Origin: Peptococcaceae bacterium BRH_c4b
GTDB taxonomy: Bacteria > Bacillota > Desulfotomaculia > Desulfotomaculales > Desulfocucumaceae
Direction of reading: 5' to 3'
Assembly: GCA_000961595.1 (NCBI GenBank)
Contig: LADO01000037.1
Coordinates: 1 to 64,000 of the forward strand
Length of the DNA: 64,000 bases
Positions 17,677 to 26,462 of the stretch are shown piece by piece. A model generated the notes under the pieces. It saw nothing but the letters and a program-made list of their open reading frames with translations. It had not been told where the DNA came from and did no database searches. Position 1 is the stretch's first letter. Every line of letters starts with the position of its first letter. The position numbers and the translations under genes are program-made.

Positions 17677-18136
17677 TTTCCCGGGAGCAGTATATTGTGC
17701 AGGTTGTTACAAAAATTTTTGAGTTTGTTCTTGTGTTAATTTGAACTTTTTCCCAAAAATGAATTTTTTGCCATGCAGGTGTGATGATTTTCTGTACACA
17801 CGAACAAATACCAGTAGTCACAAACCTTAAGCTATAACGCATTGAGAAAAGCAAGATTAACCGGTTGACCAAAATCCGCACAGTCATATGTCCAGAATGT
17901 GCTCAGAAGCCCGTCCCCCAGTCCCGGAAAAGCCAGTAAATATGTGAAATCCTGAACCTGTTTTGCTGGTACGCCTATTGCTCTTATTAATTACAACGAC
18001 AAGCAGCATCAAATATAGCCTTTCAATGGAAGGAGGGGTGTGCGGGATCGGTGTTTGGGCGGTTTCCCGGAGCATTGAGCAGCATTTTTCGGTACCTTTA
18101 TATTAATGTGTTTTTACATGGGGGAGAGTGATATTA
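17677..18136. other. leader region of the TauE operon
   Basis: 460 bases without a gene. It contains the -24/-12 promoter listed separately at 17967-17982; the expected transcript would have a 5' leader of roughly 145 bases. Confidence 0.55.
17967..17982 (+). promoter_or_regulatory. sigma-54 (-24/-12) promoter upstream of the TauE operon
   Basis: TGGTACGCCTATTGCT matches the consensus TGGCACGnnnnTTGCT at all but one defined position, with GG and GC exactly ten bases apart. It sits about 155 bases upstream of the first gene. A sigma-54 activator is encoded at 21855-23213. Confidence 0.7.
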
Positions 18137-18382
18137 ATGGCAACAAATACAAAAGAGAGACCTGTAGGAAAAGCCATAATCTGGGGTATTATTACAGTTG
18201 CAGCCTATCTTGCGGTATTTTTAAATGTTGATACGGTGATGGGTTATCTTACCAGGGGCGGCGGAGTTTTTGCCGTCATAGTTCTTGTTACAGCATTGTT
18301 CTTTTCATTCGTACACGGAGCATTTGCCAACTATCTCATTGAATCGCTGGGACTTAAGCCATTAACCAAAGGGGGGCATTAA
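18137..18382 (+). CDS. small two-helix membrane protein beside TauE
   Basis: 81 residues with two hydrophobic segments (AIIWGIITVAAYLAVFLNV and VFAVIVLVTALFFSFVHGAF). I chose ATG 18137, which has GGGGGAGAG upstream. The permease starts one base after the stop, so the two are co-translated and the small protein is probably a partner of the permease. I do not recognise a named family. Confidence 0.75.
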   Translation: MATNTKERPVGKAIIWGIITVAAYLAVFLNVDTVMGYLTRGGGVFAVIVLVTALFFSFVHGAFANYLIESLGLKPLTKGGH

Positions 18383-18383
18383 A

Positions 18384-19550
18384 ATGAAAAATAAAAAGAC
18401 CAGTATTCTGGTAATAGTTGCCCTGGCGGCAATGGCACTCCTGGCTATCCCGGGCATCAGCGAAGCTACAGGGGAAATGTTGAGCGATAAGGATGTTGTG
18501 AAAGACTTCGTTTCCCTTAATCCCTACAGCATACTTTTCCTTGTGGTGCTGGGCTTCCTTGGAGGATTGCTCAGCGGCTTTATCGGTTCAGGGGGGGCTT
18601 TTGTGCTGACACCCGGTATGATGAGCCTGGGGGTTCCGGCGGCGGTGGCGGTGGCCAGCAACATGTGCCACAAATTTCCCAAGGCGCTGGTTGGTGCTTA
18701 CAAACGTTTTAAGTACGGCCAGGTGGACATTAAGCTGGGTCTGATTAACGGTATCAGCGCCGTGGTTGGTGTGCAAATCGGGATTGAGATTCAAAAAATG
18801 ATATTTGCCAAATGGGGCGCGGCCGGATCTAACTTGTACGTCAGTGTGGTTTTTGTAAGTGTTCTGGGCATACTGGGCGCCTACATTCTCTCCGATGCCA
18901 GAAAATCCATGCGCTCCCGGACGGGAGAAAGCGTTTCCAGCCTGGCGGAAAGAGTTAAGAAGATTAATATTCCACCCATGATATATTTTAAAACCGCCAA
19001 TACCAGGATTTCCTTCTGGGTAACGGTTCCGGTGGGTCTCGGCACCGGCCTGCTGGCGGCCACCATCGCGGTGGGAGGTTTCATTGGGGTTCCAGGTATG
19101 GTTTATGTAATGGGCGTTCCCGCCATCGTGGCCACCGCTTCGGAACTGGTAATCGCCTTCACCATGGGCCTGACCGGATCATTCACCTGGGCAATGGGTG
19201 GTTTCGTGGATATTAGAATGGTGCTTATCATCTTGGCCGGTTCATTAATAGGTGTGCAGGTGGGCGCTGTGGGAACGACATACGTGAAAGATTATATGAT
19301 TAAGTTCGTGATGGCTTTCGTAATGCTGGTAGTAGCGGTTAGCAGGGGATTCGCCATACCCACCTACCTGAATGAACTGGGCAGCATGCAGCTTGCCGAA
19401 AACACAATAGTTTTATTGAAAAACATCAGCTTTGGCACCATGTGCGTAGCCCTTTTGTCAGGCGGCGTTATCATTCTCGGCAGTATGTGGATGAAAAAGA
19501 AAGAGCTCAAGGCAGAGGCAAAAAGTCAGCAGGTTATACAGCACGGTTAG
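18384..19550 (+). CDS. TauE/SafE-family sulfite or organosulfonate exporter-like permease
   Basis: 388 residues. A first hydrophobic segment may be a signal-anchor, followed by two TauE halves with paired helices: GFLGGLLSGFIGSGGAFVLTP and later VGLGTGLLAATIAVGGFIGVPG, the glycine-rich motif of this family. An extra cytoplasmic loop (about 175-205) lies between the halves. Transport of sulfite, sulfoacetate or a related anion is the family role; the substrate is unknown. In a probable sulfate reducer this may handle sulfur oxyanions. The operon is preceded by a sigma-54-type promoter. Confidence 0.85.
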   Translation: MKNKKTSILVIVALAAMALLAIPGISEATGEMLSDKDVVKDFVSLNPYSILFLVVLGFLGGLLSGFIGSGGAFVLTPGMMSLGVPAAVAVASNMCHKFPKALVGAYKRFKYGQVDIKLGLINGISAVVGVQIGIEIQKMIFAKWGAAGSNLYVSVVFVSVLGILGAYILSDARKSMRSRTGESVSSLAERVKKINIPPMIYFKTANTRISFWVTVPVGLGTGLLAATIAVGGFIGVPGMVYVMGVPAIVATASELVIAFTMGLTGSFTWAMGGFVDIRMVLIILAGSLIGVQVGAVGTTYVKDYMIKFVMAFVMLVVAVSRGFAIPTYLNELGSMQLAENTIVLLKNISFGTMCVALLSGGVIILGSMWMKKKELKAEAKSQQVIQHG

Positions 19551-19625
19551 GATGATTTGTCTCTTTGGCAGGCGGCATCACGTATATTGTCAAAGAGGAA
19601 TATCTCAGGTAAAGGGGATGCCGTT

Positions 19626-19820
19626 ATGATTTCGTGGAAGAAAATCCACAATTGGATGGTTAGCGCTCTGGAGGAGCCCTTCCTGCGGGCAGAACTGCAC
19701 CGGGTTGATATGTTGCGCAATGAAACGCCCCGCCAGGATGGCGGAATACGCCTTATGGAAAGGGATAATAAAAGGCACACTGAGGTCGTTCGTGCAAGGA
19801 AGTTTGCCAGCGGGGGTTAG
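19626..19820 (+). CDS. small hypothetical protein
   Basis: 64 residues, charged, with no signal peptide or membrane helix (MISWKKIHNWMVSALEEPF, ending in RARKFASGG). ATG 19626 has AAAGGGGATG upstream. It lies 75 bases after the TauE gene and before a strong terminator, so it is probably the last gene of that operon. No family recognised. Confidence 0.6.
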   Translation: MISWKKIHNWMVSALEEPFLRAELHRVDMLRNETPRQDGGIRLMERDNKRHTEVVRARKFASGG

Positions 19821-19864
19821 AAGGCATGTTCCCTTAATTAGAAGATAAAATTAGGTTAAATTTT

Positions 19865-19902
19865 AAAAGGTGCGCAGCGAATTTGCTTCCGCACCTTTTT
19901 TA
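19865..19902 (+). terminator. terminator after the TauE operon
   Basis: Stem AAAAGGTGCG / CGCACCTTTT with a 15-base loop and a T run. Confidence 0.85.
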
Positions 19903-20005
19903 TAGCCAAACATTGGCCGGCTTATTTTTGCCACTACAGGTTAAATCAATTACAAGCATATGTTACAATAAAGGAGATATATTCGGGCAGGCCGGGGAGG
20001 TCAAC

Positions 20006-21853
20006 ATGACTTCTAAGTTAAAGCTAAGCGACAGGCTAAATAATATAGGCATCGGCTTCGGCGACCGGATTCTTGGTCTGGTGTTGCTATTGCTGATTGG
20101 CACCGTAACACTATCCTTTTATATGCTGCATACCATAAAAAACAGCGAAGTTTCGTTAATTGAACACCAGAAGACGCGTTTGAACCAGGCCGCCCGCTAT
20201 TTTGACCATAGTTTCGGCACCGGCCTGAGAATCTATATGGAAAAGCAGGGTGCCGCTAAAAAGAGCCGGGAAGAAAGGATCGGGATAGCGGCGGAATATG
20301 TCAACAGGACCATCGACATGGTGCACAGGGATTACCCGGATGTGCATATAGGTCTTTATGTTACTGACCTGGATGTTTTTTTTGACGGCACCAAGCGCCT
20401 GAATGAAAACTATTCGCTGCGGCGCAAAAAGGCATTTGAGGAGACCGTCAAAAACAGGACCCCCACGGTGCAAAATGTGGGATATGAAGAGGGAGGCATC
20501 GTGGAGGTCTATGTACCCCTGGAGCGCAATGGAGAGGTGGAGGGAGTAATCCGCTCGGCGGAATATTTGTCCGATGCGGGTTATTACAATAAGCGGCGCA
20601 AGGTGGAGTATACCGTTTACGTGCTGGTGGGCATAGTGATTGCTTTCGGCATTCTGGGGGCGGCCCTCCTTTTTCGTCAACTGGTCAACCAGGTTCAGGA
20701 GATTAAGGGCGGGGTCCGCCTCCTGGAGGACGATTATAACCGCTTACTGCCGGATGCACCAGGTGAGCTGGGTGAAATTACCAGGGCAGTCAACCGTTTC
20801 GCCCGTAAAATATCGGATCTGAATCTGTTTAATCAGACCATGCTGGCTGCCATTGACGACGGTATATTGGTGGTGGACACCGGCGGCAAGATTATCATTG
20901 CCAATAATATGTTCCAGAAGATGCTCCGGCTGCCGGAGCAGTGTAACGATAAGAATTTCCGGGAAATCCTGCCCCAGGGCTCGCCCTTTCAGGTGCTTCT
21001 GGACCGGATTCTAAATGAAGTGCGCGATTCCAGGAATGTGCAGGCGTCCTGGGCGGATATGCCGGGCAGCCACAATGTCCAGGAGTATCTCATCAGCACT
21101 TTTGTTTTAAAGGACGGCCCGGGAAATTTAATAGGCGCCGTACTGTGCTGCCGGGATATTACCGAAAGGGTCCGCCTGAGGGAAAAGGCTAACCGGCAGG
21201 AGCGGCTGGCGTCCCTGGGCAAACTGGTGGCCGGCGTGGCTCATGAAATAAGGAACCCGCTTACCTCCATAAGCTGCTATATTCAGCACTGGCAGGGTCA
21301 AAACAGCGGGGACCAGAAAGCTTTGGCTACGGTACACCGGGAAATGTCCCGCCTTGACACGCTGGTGGACCAACTTCTTTACTTTGCCAAGCCGGCGGAG
21401 GCTAAATTCCGCATGTTCGACATAAACAATCTGATAGAGACCGTGCTTTCCTTCTTTGGCGAAGTTTTTTACGGCAAGTATAATATTATCAAAGATTTAG
21501 CAACCCCAATCCCCTCAGTCTGGATCGATCCTGAGCAGATTGAGCGGGTAGTAGTTAATATTATATTTAACGCTGTGCAGGCTATGCCCGAAGGTGGTTC
21601 CATCTCCGTAACCACAGCCGTGCGGGATGAGGAATTCGTTCGGGTTTCCATCAGCGATACCGGCTGCGGGATACCTGCGGAAAACCTGCCGCATCTGTTT
21701 GATCCTTTTTATTCCACCCGCCCCAAAGGCACCGGACTGGGCCTGGCCATCGCCCACGAAATTGTGCAGGCGCACGGAGGCCATATTGAAGTGGAAAGCA
21801 ATGTGGGGCAGGGTACCACCTTCCATATATTCTTGCGGACCAGGGGGGACTAG
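20006..21853 (+). CDS. membrane sensor histidine kinase of the NtrB type
   Basis: 615 residues from ATG 20006, which has GGGGAGGT upstream; the frame is open further left without a ribosome site. Order: membrane helix (about 20-40), extracellular sensing domain (about 45-190), second helix, HAMP-like segment (about 215-265), PAS domain (about 270-390), HisKA with AHEIRNPLTSISCY (His about 412), and HATPase ending GTGLGLAIAHEIVQAHGG. The cognate sigma-54 activator starts two bases after the stop, so this is a two-component pair controlling sigma-54 promoters. Confidence 0.9.
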   Translation: MTSKLKLSDRLNNIGIGFGDRILGLVLLLLIGTVTLSFYMLHTIKNSEVSLIEHQKTRLNQAARYFDHSFGTGLRIYMEKQGAAKKSREERIGIAAEYVNRTIDMVHRDYPDVHIGLYVTDLDVFFDGTKRLNENYSLRRKKAFEETVKNRTPTVQNVGYEEGGIVEVYVPLERNGEVEGVIRSAEYLSDAGYYNKRRKVEYTVYVLVGIVIAFGILGAALLFRQLVNQVQEIKGGVRLLEDDYNRLLPDAPGELGEITRAVNRFARKISDLNLFNQTMLAAIDDGILVVDTGGKIIIANNMFQKMLRLPEQCNDKNFREILPQGSPFQVLLDRILNEVRDSRNVQASWADMPGSHNVQEYLISTFVLKDGPGNLIGAVLCCRDITERVRLREKANRQERLASLGKLVAGVAHEIRNPLTSISCYIQHWQGQNSGDQKALATVHREMSRLDTLVDQLLYFAKPAEAKFRMFDINNLIETVLSFFGEVFYGKYNIIKDLATPIPSVWIDPEQIERVVVNIIFNAVQAMPEGGSISVTTAVRDEEFVRVSISDTGCGIPAENLPHLFDPFYSTRPKGTGLGLAIAHEIVQAHGGHIEVESNVGQGTTFHIFLRTRGD

Positions 21854-21854
21854 A

Positions 21855-23213
21855 TTGAGCAATCTGATATTGGTAGTGGACGACGAATCCAGTGTTCGTG
21901 AAGCGCTGACAGATATACTCACAGATAACGGATACCGGGTTGAGTGTGCCGGAAGCGGCAGCGAAGGCCTGGAAAAAATAGAGGTACTGAATCCGGACGC
22001 CGTGCTGTTGGATATCCGGATGCCCGATATCGACGGGATCAAAGTTCTGGAACTGGTGCGACGCAGGGGGGAACGTGTGCCCATTATTCTGATTACTGCC
22101 TATGGCTCAACCCAGACTACCATTGAGGCGATGAAGCTGGGGGCCTTTGACTATCTGATGAAGCCGCTTAAAATAAGCGATATGCTGGATGTTGTAAAAA
22201 AAGCGGTAGAGGTCAAAGGGCTGATAGATCGGGGTAAGGCCGGGGAGAACCTGCCCCTGGCGGAAGCAGACGCCATGATTGGACTCTCGCCTGTGATGCA
22301 GAATGTTTACAAAACCATTGGGCGGGTGGCCAATACCAACGCCACCGTGATGATAAGGGGCGAAAGCGGCACCGGCAAAGAACTGGTGGCCCGGGCTATT
22401 CATTTCAACAGTGTGCGTAAGGATCGTTCTTTCATAAAAATAAACTGCGCCTCCATTCCGGAAAACCTTTTAGAAAGTGAGCTTTTTGGACACGAAAAGG
22501 GTGCCTTTACCGGGGCCGCTACAGCCAAGCCGGGCAAATTTGAGCTGGCGCACAGGGGAACCATTTTTCTTGATGAGATAGGCGAAATGTCCATGTCTAC
22601 CCAGACCAAGCTGTTAAGGGTGCTACAGGAAAGGGAATTTGAGCGGGTGGGCGGAACCGAGACCATTAAGGTGGACGTGCGTATAGTTGCCGCCACCAAC
22701 AAAGACTTGGAAGAATCTATTGAAAGTGGCGGATTTCGAGAGGATCTCTATTACCGCCTGAATGTTGTTGAGGTAATGCTGCCGCCCCTGCGGGACAGGA
22801 AGACTGATATTGCCGCTTTGGTCAGCCATATCATCAAAGGCTGCAGCGCCGAACACAAAAAGGGCATCAAAGGCTTTTCCGAAACCGCCATGGAAATATT
22901 GATGAACTACGATTGGCCCGGCAATATCAGGGAGTTGAAAAATGTCTGCGAGCGGGCGGTGCTGATGTCCACAGGCCCGGTGCTGGGGGTTGAGGATTTG
23001 CCCCTGAACCTGAAAAAAAAATCCCGCCGCTACGGCTGGCTCAACGATGTCCCGGGTGGCTCCCTGAAGGAAATTGTTTCCGAGGTGGAGCGGGAGATCA
23101 TCTTAAAGGCTCTGGAGGAGCACAACTGGAACCGCTCCGCCGCCGCCCAGGCGCTGAAAATGAACAGAAGCTCTTTCTATGCCAAATTGAAAGAACTAGG
23201 CATTATGGATTAG
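21855..23213 (+). CDS. sigma-54-dependent response regulator (NtrC family)
   Basis: 452 residues from a TTG at 21855, chosen because it gives a receiver domain with normal N-terminus (LILVVDDESSVREAL) and GGGGGGACTAGA is upstream. Receiver about 1-120 (phosphoacceptor in VLLDIRMPD, Asp about 52); AAA+ domain about 145-385 with Walker A GESGTGKE, the sigma-54 contact loop GAFTGA, and Walker B FLDEIGE; C-terminal Fis-type HTH (NRSAAAQALKMNRSSFYAKL). It is downstream of its kinase and upstream of two CBS-pair genes, probably one operon. Confidence 0.93.
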   Translation: MSNLILVVDDESSVREALTDILTDNGYRVECAGSGSEGLEKIEVLNPDAVLLDIRMPDIDGIKVLELVRRRGERVPIILITAYGSTQTTIEAMKLGAFDYLMKPLKISDMLDVVKKAVEVKGLIDRGKAGENLPLAEADAMIGLSPVMQNVYKTIGRVANTNATVMIRGESGTGKELVARAIHFNSVRKDRSFIKINCASIPENLLESELFGHEKGAFTGAATAKPGKFELAHRGTIFLDEIGEMSMSTQTKLLRVLQEREFERVGGTETIKVDVRIVAATNKDLEESIESGGFREDLYYRLNVVEVMLPPLRDRKTDIAALVSHIIKGCSAEHKKGIKGFSETAMEILMNYDWPGNIRELKNVCERAVLMSTGPVLGVEDLPLNLKKKSRRYGWLNDVPGGSLKEIVSEVEREIILKALEEHNWNRSAAAQALKMNRSSFYAKLKELGIMD

Positions 23214-23225
23214 GGGGACGAAAGA

Positions 23226-23714
23226 ATGCCTATAACCAGACAGGTAAAAAATATTATGGTGCCCATAAAAGAATATCCGGTAGTTGACGAAGGGGCCACT
23301 GTGCTGGAGGCCGTAATGAGGCTCCGGGATTCATTTCATAAGATGGATGGCACATGGTACGGTTTCCAGTCCCTTATGGTTCTGAATGAAAAAGGTGAAC
23401 TGACAGGCATTTTAACTCTGAGAAGTCTTTTGGTGGCGCTCCGCCAGCGGGAATTTATAGAACATATTTTAAACGGCGACCCCACCGGGCTTTTCTTTAC
23501 CCCGCACCTGATCAAGGATACAAAGATTACTGTGGGTAAAATAATGCGCCCTATTAATCTTGTTACCGTGCAGGAAGATGACACCATTATGGAAGCCCTG
23601 TTGAAAATTATTAAGTACAAAATAAACTCCCTGCCGGTATTGTCCGGAACCATGCCGGTAGGGGTGGTGCGGACCATAGATTTATTCTGGTTCGTTGGGG
23701 AACTCCTGGAATGA
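23226..23714 (+). CDS. CBS-domain pair protein 3
   Basis: 162 residues forming two CBS domains: NIMVPIKEYPVVDEGATVLE opens the first, GILTLRSLLVAL ends it, and INSLPVLSGTMPVGVVRTID is in the second. It begins 12 bases after the response regulator stop with AGGGGGACG as ribosome site, so it belongs to the kinase-regulator operon. Its ligand is unknown; adenosyl nucleotides are usual. Together with the next gene it may feed energy or redox state into the signalling system, which is inference from position. Confidence 0.85.
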   Translation: MPITRQVKNIMVPIKEYPVVDEGATVLEAVMRLRDSFHKMDGTWYGFQSLMVLNEKGELTGILTLRSLLVALRQREFIEHILNGDPTGLFFTPHLIKDTKITVGKIMRPINLVTVQEDDTIMEALLKIIKYKINSLPVLSGTMPVGVVRTIDLFWFVGELLE

Positions 23715-23777
23715 CTTCAGGGCTATGTTGGCATATCCGTTCTGTTTATTTATATTACCGGCAGGTGGTGTTGATAT

Positions 23778-24269
23778 ATGGTAACCAGAAAAACTGCGGA
23801 ACAAATAATGGTGCCTATCGGGGACTATAATACCATTCCGGAGAAGTCCACCGTTTATGAGGCCATCCAGGTGCTCAGGGAATCCTTTCATAGGGACGGC
23901 CAGGCCTGGTACGGTCACCGCAGTGTCATTGCTGTAAATAAAGAAGGAGAGCCCACTGGCATACTTAGCCTGCGGGGGATACTCCAGGCAGCAGGATTGC
24001 GGGAATTGGAAGAGGATCCCGATTTGAAGGCTGATTCCTGGGGCTGGCTTTATATCAAAAAACTTCGTGAAGAGGCCCGGCTGTCCGTGCGGGATATCAT
24101 GCAGCCCCTCAGACTGGCCGAGGTGCGGGCCAATGATGATCTTACTGATGTGGCCAGGGCTTTGTTAAAGAATAAGGTCAACTCCCTTTCTGTATTTAAA
24201 AGCGGCAGGGTGGTTGGGATTGTGCGCACAATGGATATATTAATGGCCATGGATGGATATTTTTCATGA
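23778..24269 (+). CDS. CBS-domain pair protein 4
   Basis: 163 residues, paralog of the upstream gene (QIMVPIGDYNTIPEKSTVYE, GILSLRGILQAA, VNSLSVFKSGRVVGIVRTMD). GGCAGGTGGTG precedes the ATG. A terminator follows within 40 bases, so it is the last gene of the operon. Confidence 0.85.
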   Translation: MVTRKTAEQIMVPIGDYNTIPEKSTVYEAIQVLRESFHRDGQAWYGHRSVIAVNKEGEPTGILSLRGILQAAGLRELEEDPDLKADSWGWLYIKKLREEARLSVRDIMQPLRLAEVRANDDLTDVARALLKNKVNSLSVFKSGRVVGIVRTMDILMAMDGYFS

Positions 24270-24307
24270 CAGAACCCCGGCTACACCGGCTTAAGTATCA
24301 TCAACCC

Positions 24308-24327
24308 GGCGGCTCAGCCGCCTTTTT
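24308..24327 (+). terminator. terminator of the kinase-regulator-CBS operon
   Basis: Stem GGCGGC/GCCGCC with loop TCA and TTTTT. Confidence 0.85.
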
Positions 24328-24332
24328 ATCTC

Positions 24333-24376
24333 GCTAACAGCCTGTAAGACCGGTCGGGGTCTTACAGGCTGTTAGC
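24333..24376. repeat. 44-base perfect inverted repeat
   Basis: Arms GCTAACAGCCTGTAAGACC (24333-24351) and its exact complement (24358-24376) around GGTCGG. The left arm and the preceding TTTTTATCTC also occur at 8737-8765. Confidence 0.9.
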
Positions 24377-24407
24377 TTACTTATATTTACCCCTTGTATT
24401 TATATTC

Positions 24408-24423
24408 CGGCACTGTTTTTGCA
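24408..24423 (+). promoter_or_regulatory. sigma-54 (-24/-12) promoter
   Basis: CGGCACTGTTTTTGCA: GG and GC ten bases apart, CAC of the -24 element and TTGCA of the -12 element present. Transcription would begin near 24433, which favours the ATG at 24488 for the next gene. Confidence 0.75.
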
Positions 24424-24487
24424 AAAATATTAGCAGGGAATGCTATTACTGAAATCCAGGGAATCTGATGAGAAACGGGGCATTCAT

Positions 24488-24700
24488 ATGAACCCATGCC
24501 AAAGAACTGAGCCGGTTCCCTTATATCAGGTGGTGACCTGTTTGCTTTGGGAAACGCTGAAAGCTGTGCTTTGGGGAATTATTATTCTAATCACCAGGGC
24601 AATTATGCCATTGGCGCCGGATTTGGGGTACAGACTGGTCAGGTTTTGGCTAAAAGTTACCAATAAGCTGGACAAAAAAATGGTGCAATTATATTATTGA
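24488..24700 (+). CDS. small membrane protein under sigma-54 control
   Basis: 70 residues from ATG 24488; an upstream in-frame ATG at 24440 would leave almost no leader after the predicted start site. One hydrophobic stretch (TLKAVLWGIIILITRAIMPL) is followed by a basic, amphipathic tail. No family recognised. It sits behind a good -24/-12 promoter. Confidence 0.55.
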   Translation: MNPCQRTEPVPLYQVVTCLLWETLKAVLWGIIILITRAIMPLAPDLGYRLVRFWLKVTNKLDKKMVQLYY

Positions 24701-24914
24701 AGCAATGTTTCAGAATTTTGTGACTAAAAAATGGACATCCGGGTCTTCTGAGTTTTTCTTGCACCGGACCGCAAAACAGCCCGGTTAAAGGCTTTTATAG
24801 AAAGTCCAAACCGGTTGATTAAAATATGGTCACCGTGACTTGTATATGTACAGTATGCGGTGCTTTGTGTTTTATAAAACAAACTATTTACGGCATTTCC
24901 GGAATTGAGTGTTT

Positions 24915-24930
24915 TGGCACTTTCTTTGCT
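24915..24930 (+). promoter_or_regulatory. sigma-54 (-24/-12) promoter
   Basis: TGGCACTTTCTTTGCT: exact TGGCAC, ten bases between GG and GC, and TTGCT. It lies 60-75 bases upstream of the TTG start at 24990. Confidence 0.8.
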
Positions 24931-24989
24931 CTGTAACTATGGGAGAAGTTCCAAACCATGCGGGATTTTTCTCAAAGGGGGAATACATC

Positions 24990-25697
24990 TTGACGGAAAG
25001 AGAATTTATCGATCGTTTTGAGCAGCAAAAATATGAGTTCCTGGTAGAAAATATGATAGGTGAAAGCCAGATCAGGATACTTGATCAGTTTGAGGAATGG
25101 ATTAAAGAAAAAGTGCCCGGGGAGACGGGCACCGTTCATAACAAAAAAAGGACCAAACGGGCCACTATAGAAAGACCCGGCCAGAGGGCTGAAAAAAAGG
25201 TTAAGGAAAAAAAGCAGAAACAGGATTTCGGCGAATATCTCGAAAAGGTTGTTACAGAGGCCGAACGTGTGCTGGCGGAAAAAGGTGTGCTTCTTTACTG
25301 TGTGGCCCTGGATAGGGCAATCGGTATTAAACAGTCCTCGAGGTGCATTAGAATTCTCAATAATCATAATGTTTTTTGCCGTGTCGGCAAAAGTTGGCCC
25401 CGCAAAGGCAAATACCAGGGGCGGGGTGTGGTGCTGATTGAACTGGTCATGGATGGATTTAAAACTTCGGTTTTCCTCCCGTTGTTAAAGAAAATTGAGA
25501 CTATCGAGAGTCACGTGGGCATGTCCGTGGAGAGGGAAATGCCGCACATAGAAAATGTGGGCAAATATCGCTTTAAACTGTTTTTCCCCTTCGGAGATGA
25601 AGGAGAAATCAATTATGACAGTGCCTTCATCGGTGAAAAACTGGCGGAATTTATTTATATTTCAACGATTTGCCTGAAAGAACTGGATTGCAGGTAG
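24990..25697 (+). CDS. uncharacterised protein with sigma-54 promoter
   Basis: 235 residues from a TTG at 24990 with AAAGGGGGA eight bases upstream; earlier in-frame codons would start at or before the predicted transcript start. Residues 40-80 are strongly basic (KKRTKRATIERPGQRAEKKV), suggesting a linker or nucleic-acid contact. The C-terminal half is a mixed fold with no motif I recognise. No signal peptide or membrane segment. It converges tail to tail with the next gene, one base apart. Confidence 0.7.
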   Translation: MTEREFIDRFEQQKYEFLVENMIGESQIRILDQFEEWIKEKVPGETGTVHNKKRTKRATIERPGQRAEKKVKEKKQKQDFGEYLEKVVTEAERVLAEKGVLLYCVALDRAIGIKQSSRCIRILNNHNVFCRVGKSWPRKGKYQGRGVVLIELVMDGFKTSVFLPLLKKIETIESHVGMSVEREMPHIENVGKYRFKLFFPFGDEGEINYDSAFIGEKLAEFIYISTICLKELDCR

Positions 25698-25698
25698 C

Positions 25699-26238
25699 TC
25701 ACTTATATCTGGTTCTGCCTTTGCCCCAGGTATGTTTTATACTTTCCACGAGTTTATGTAACCATTTTGACGTATTAATTTCTTCCGGTTTTTTCGCCAA
25801 CCAATTCTCCCGGCAGCCAGCCGGGGTTTTTTCTTTATTCATTATGCTTTCCTGGTTGGCTGCTATTTCCTGTATGGCTGCAGCCATCTTTTCCATAATT
25901 CCCGCCAGTTTTTGCAGTACCCTGGAATGCTCGGCCACCACCCTGCTCATAACAGCCAAAGCCTCGGCGGTGGATAGTATTCTACCATCTTCGGTCAAAA
26001 TAACAGTGTAAAGTTCCCGGGACAGGGCATCGGAGATCTGGTTGGTATCATAACCTTCCCGGTAGAGGTTTTCTATGCGCAGCAGGACCTGCACCGCGTC
26101 TGGCGGGTATTTTTTACAGCGGCCGAAGTTCCGGTTGGGGAGGTAATCATCAAAATCATTAGCGTAGCGCCTGGCGGTCAGCTCCGGTAACCCCGCCAGC
26201 CTGGCGGTTTCTGTTATGGAAAGCCATTGTTCAGGCAT
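25699..26238 (-). CDS. MerR/excisionase-type HTH protein with coiled coil
   Basis: 179 residues. The N-terminal 70 residues are a MerR-like winged helix (LSITETARLAGLPELTARRY, then KKYPPDAVQVLLRIENLYREG). Residues 80-140 are heptad-rich and probably a coiled coil (MSRVVAEHSRVLQKLAGIMEK). The tail is basic. It is therefore likely a dimeric DNA-binding protein. No ligand-binding domain is seen. It stands alone and its target is unknown. Confidence 0.75.
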   Translation of the reverse strand: MPEQWLSITETARLAGLPELTARRYANDFDDYLPNRNFGRCKKYPPDAVQVLLRIENLYREGYDTNQISDALSRELYTVILTEDGRILSTAEALAVMSRVVAEHSRVLQKLAGIMEKMAAAIQEIAANQESIMNKEKTPAGCRENWLAKKPEEINTSKWLHKLVESIKHTWGKGRTRYK

Positions 26239-26462
26239 GGAATCACATCCTCAAAGGTTTTAACTGATATACTAATGATAAACAAAAATTTACCTGTTTT
26301 CCATAGTTTTGATTTTTTTAATTGCAAATCTAACATTGCTGCAAGTCAATTATAAAAATGTTATAATGTAAGGTAAAATAAGGTTTTTAAGTTGCACTAT
26401 TGGTAATGGGCAGGCGGATGATAATAAGGGAGAAAAATTGCAGATTAAAGGAGGCCGTAATT

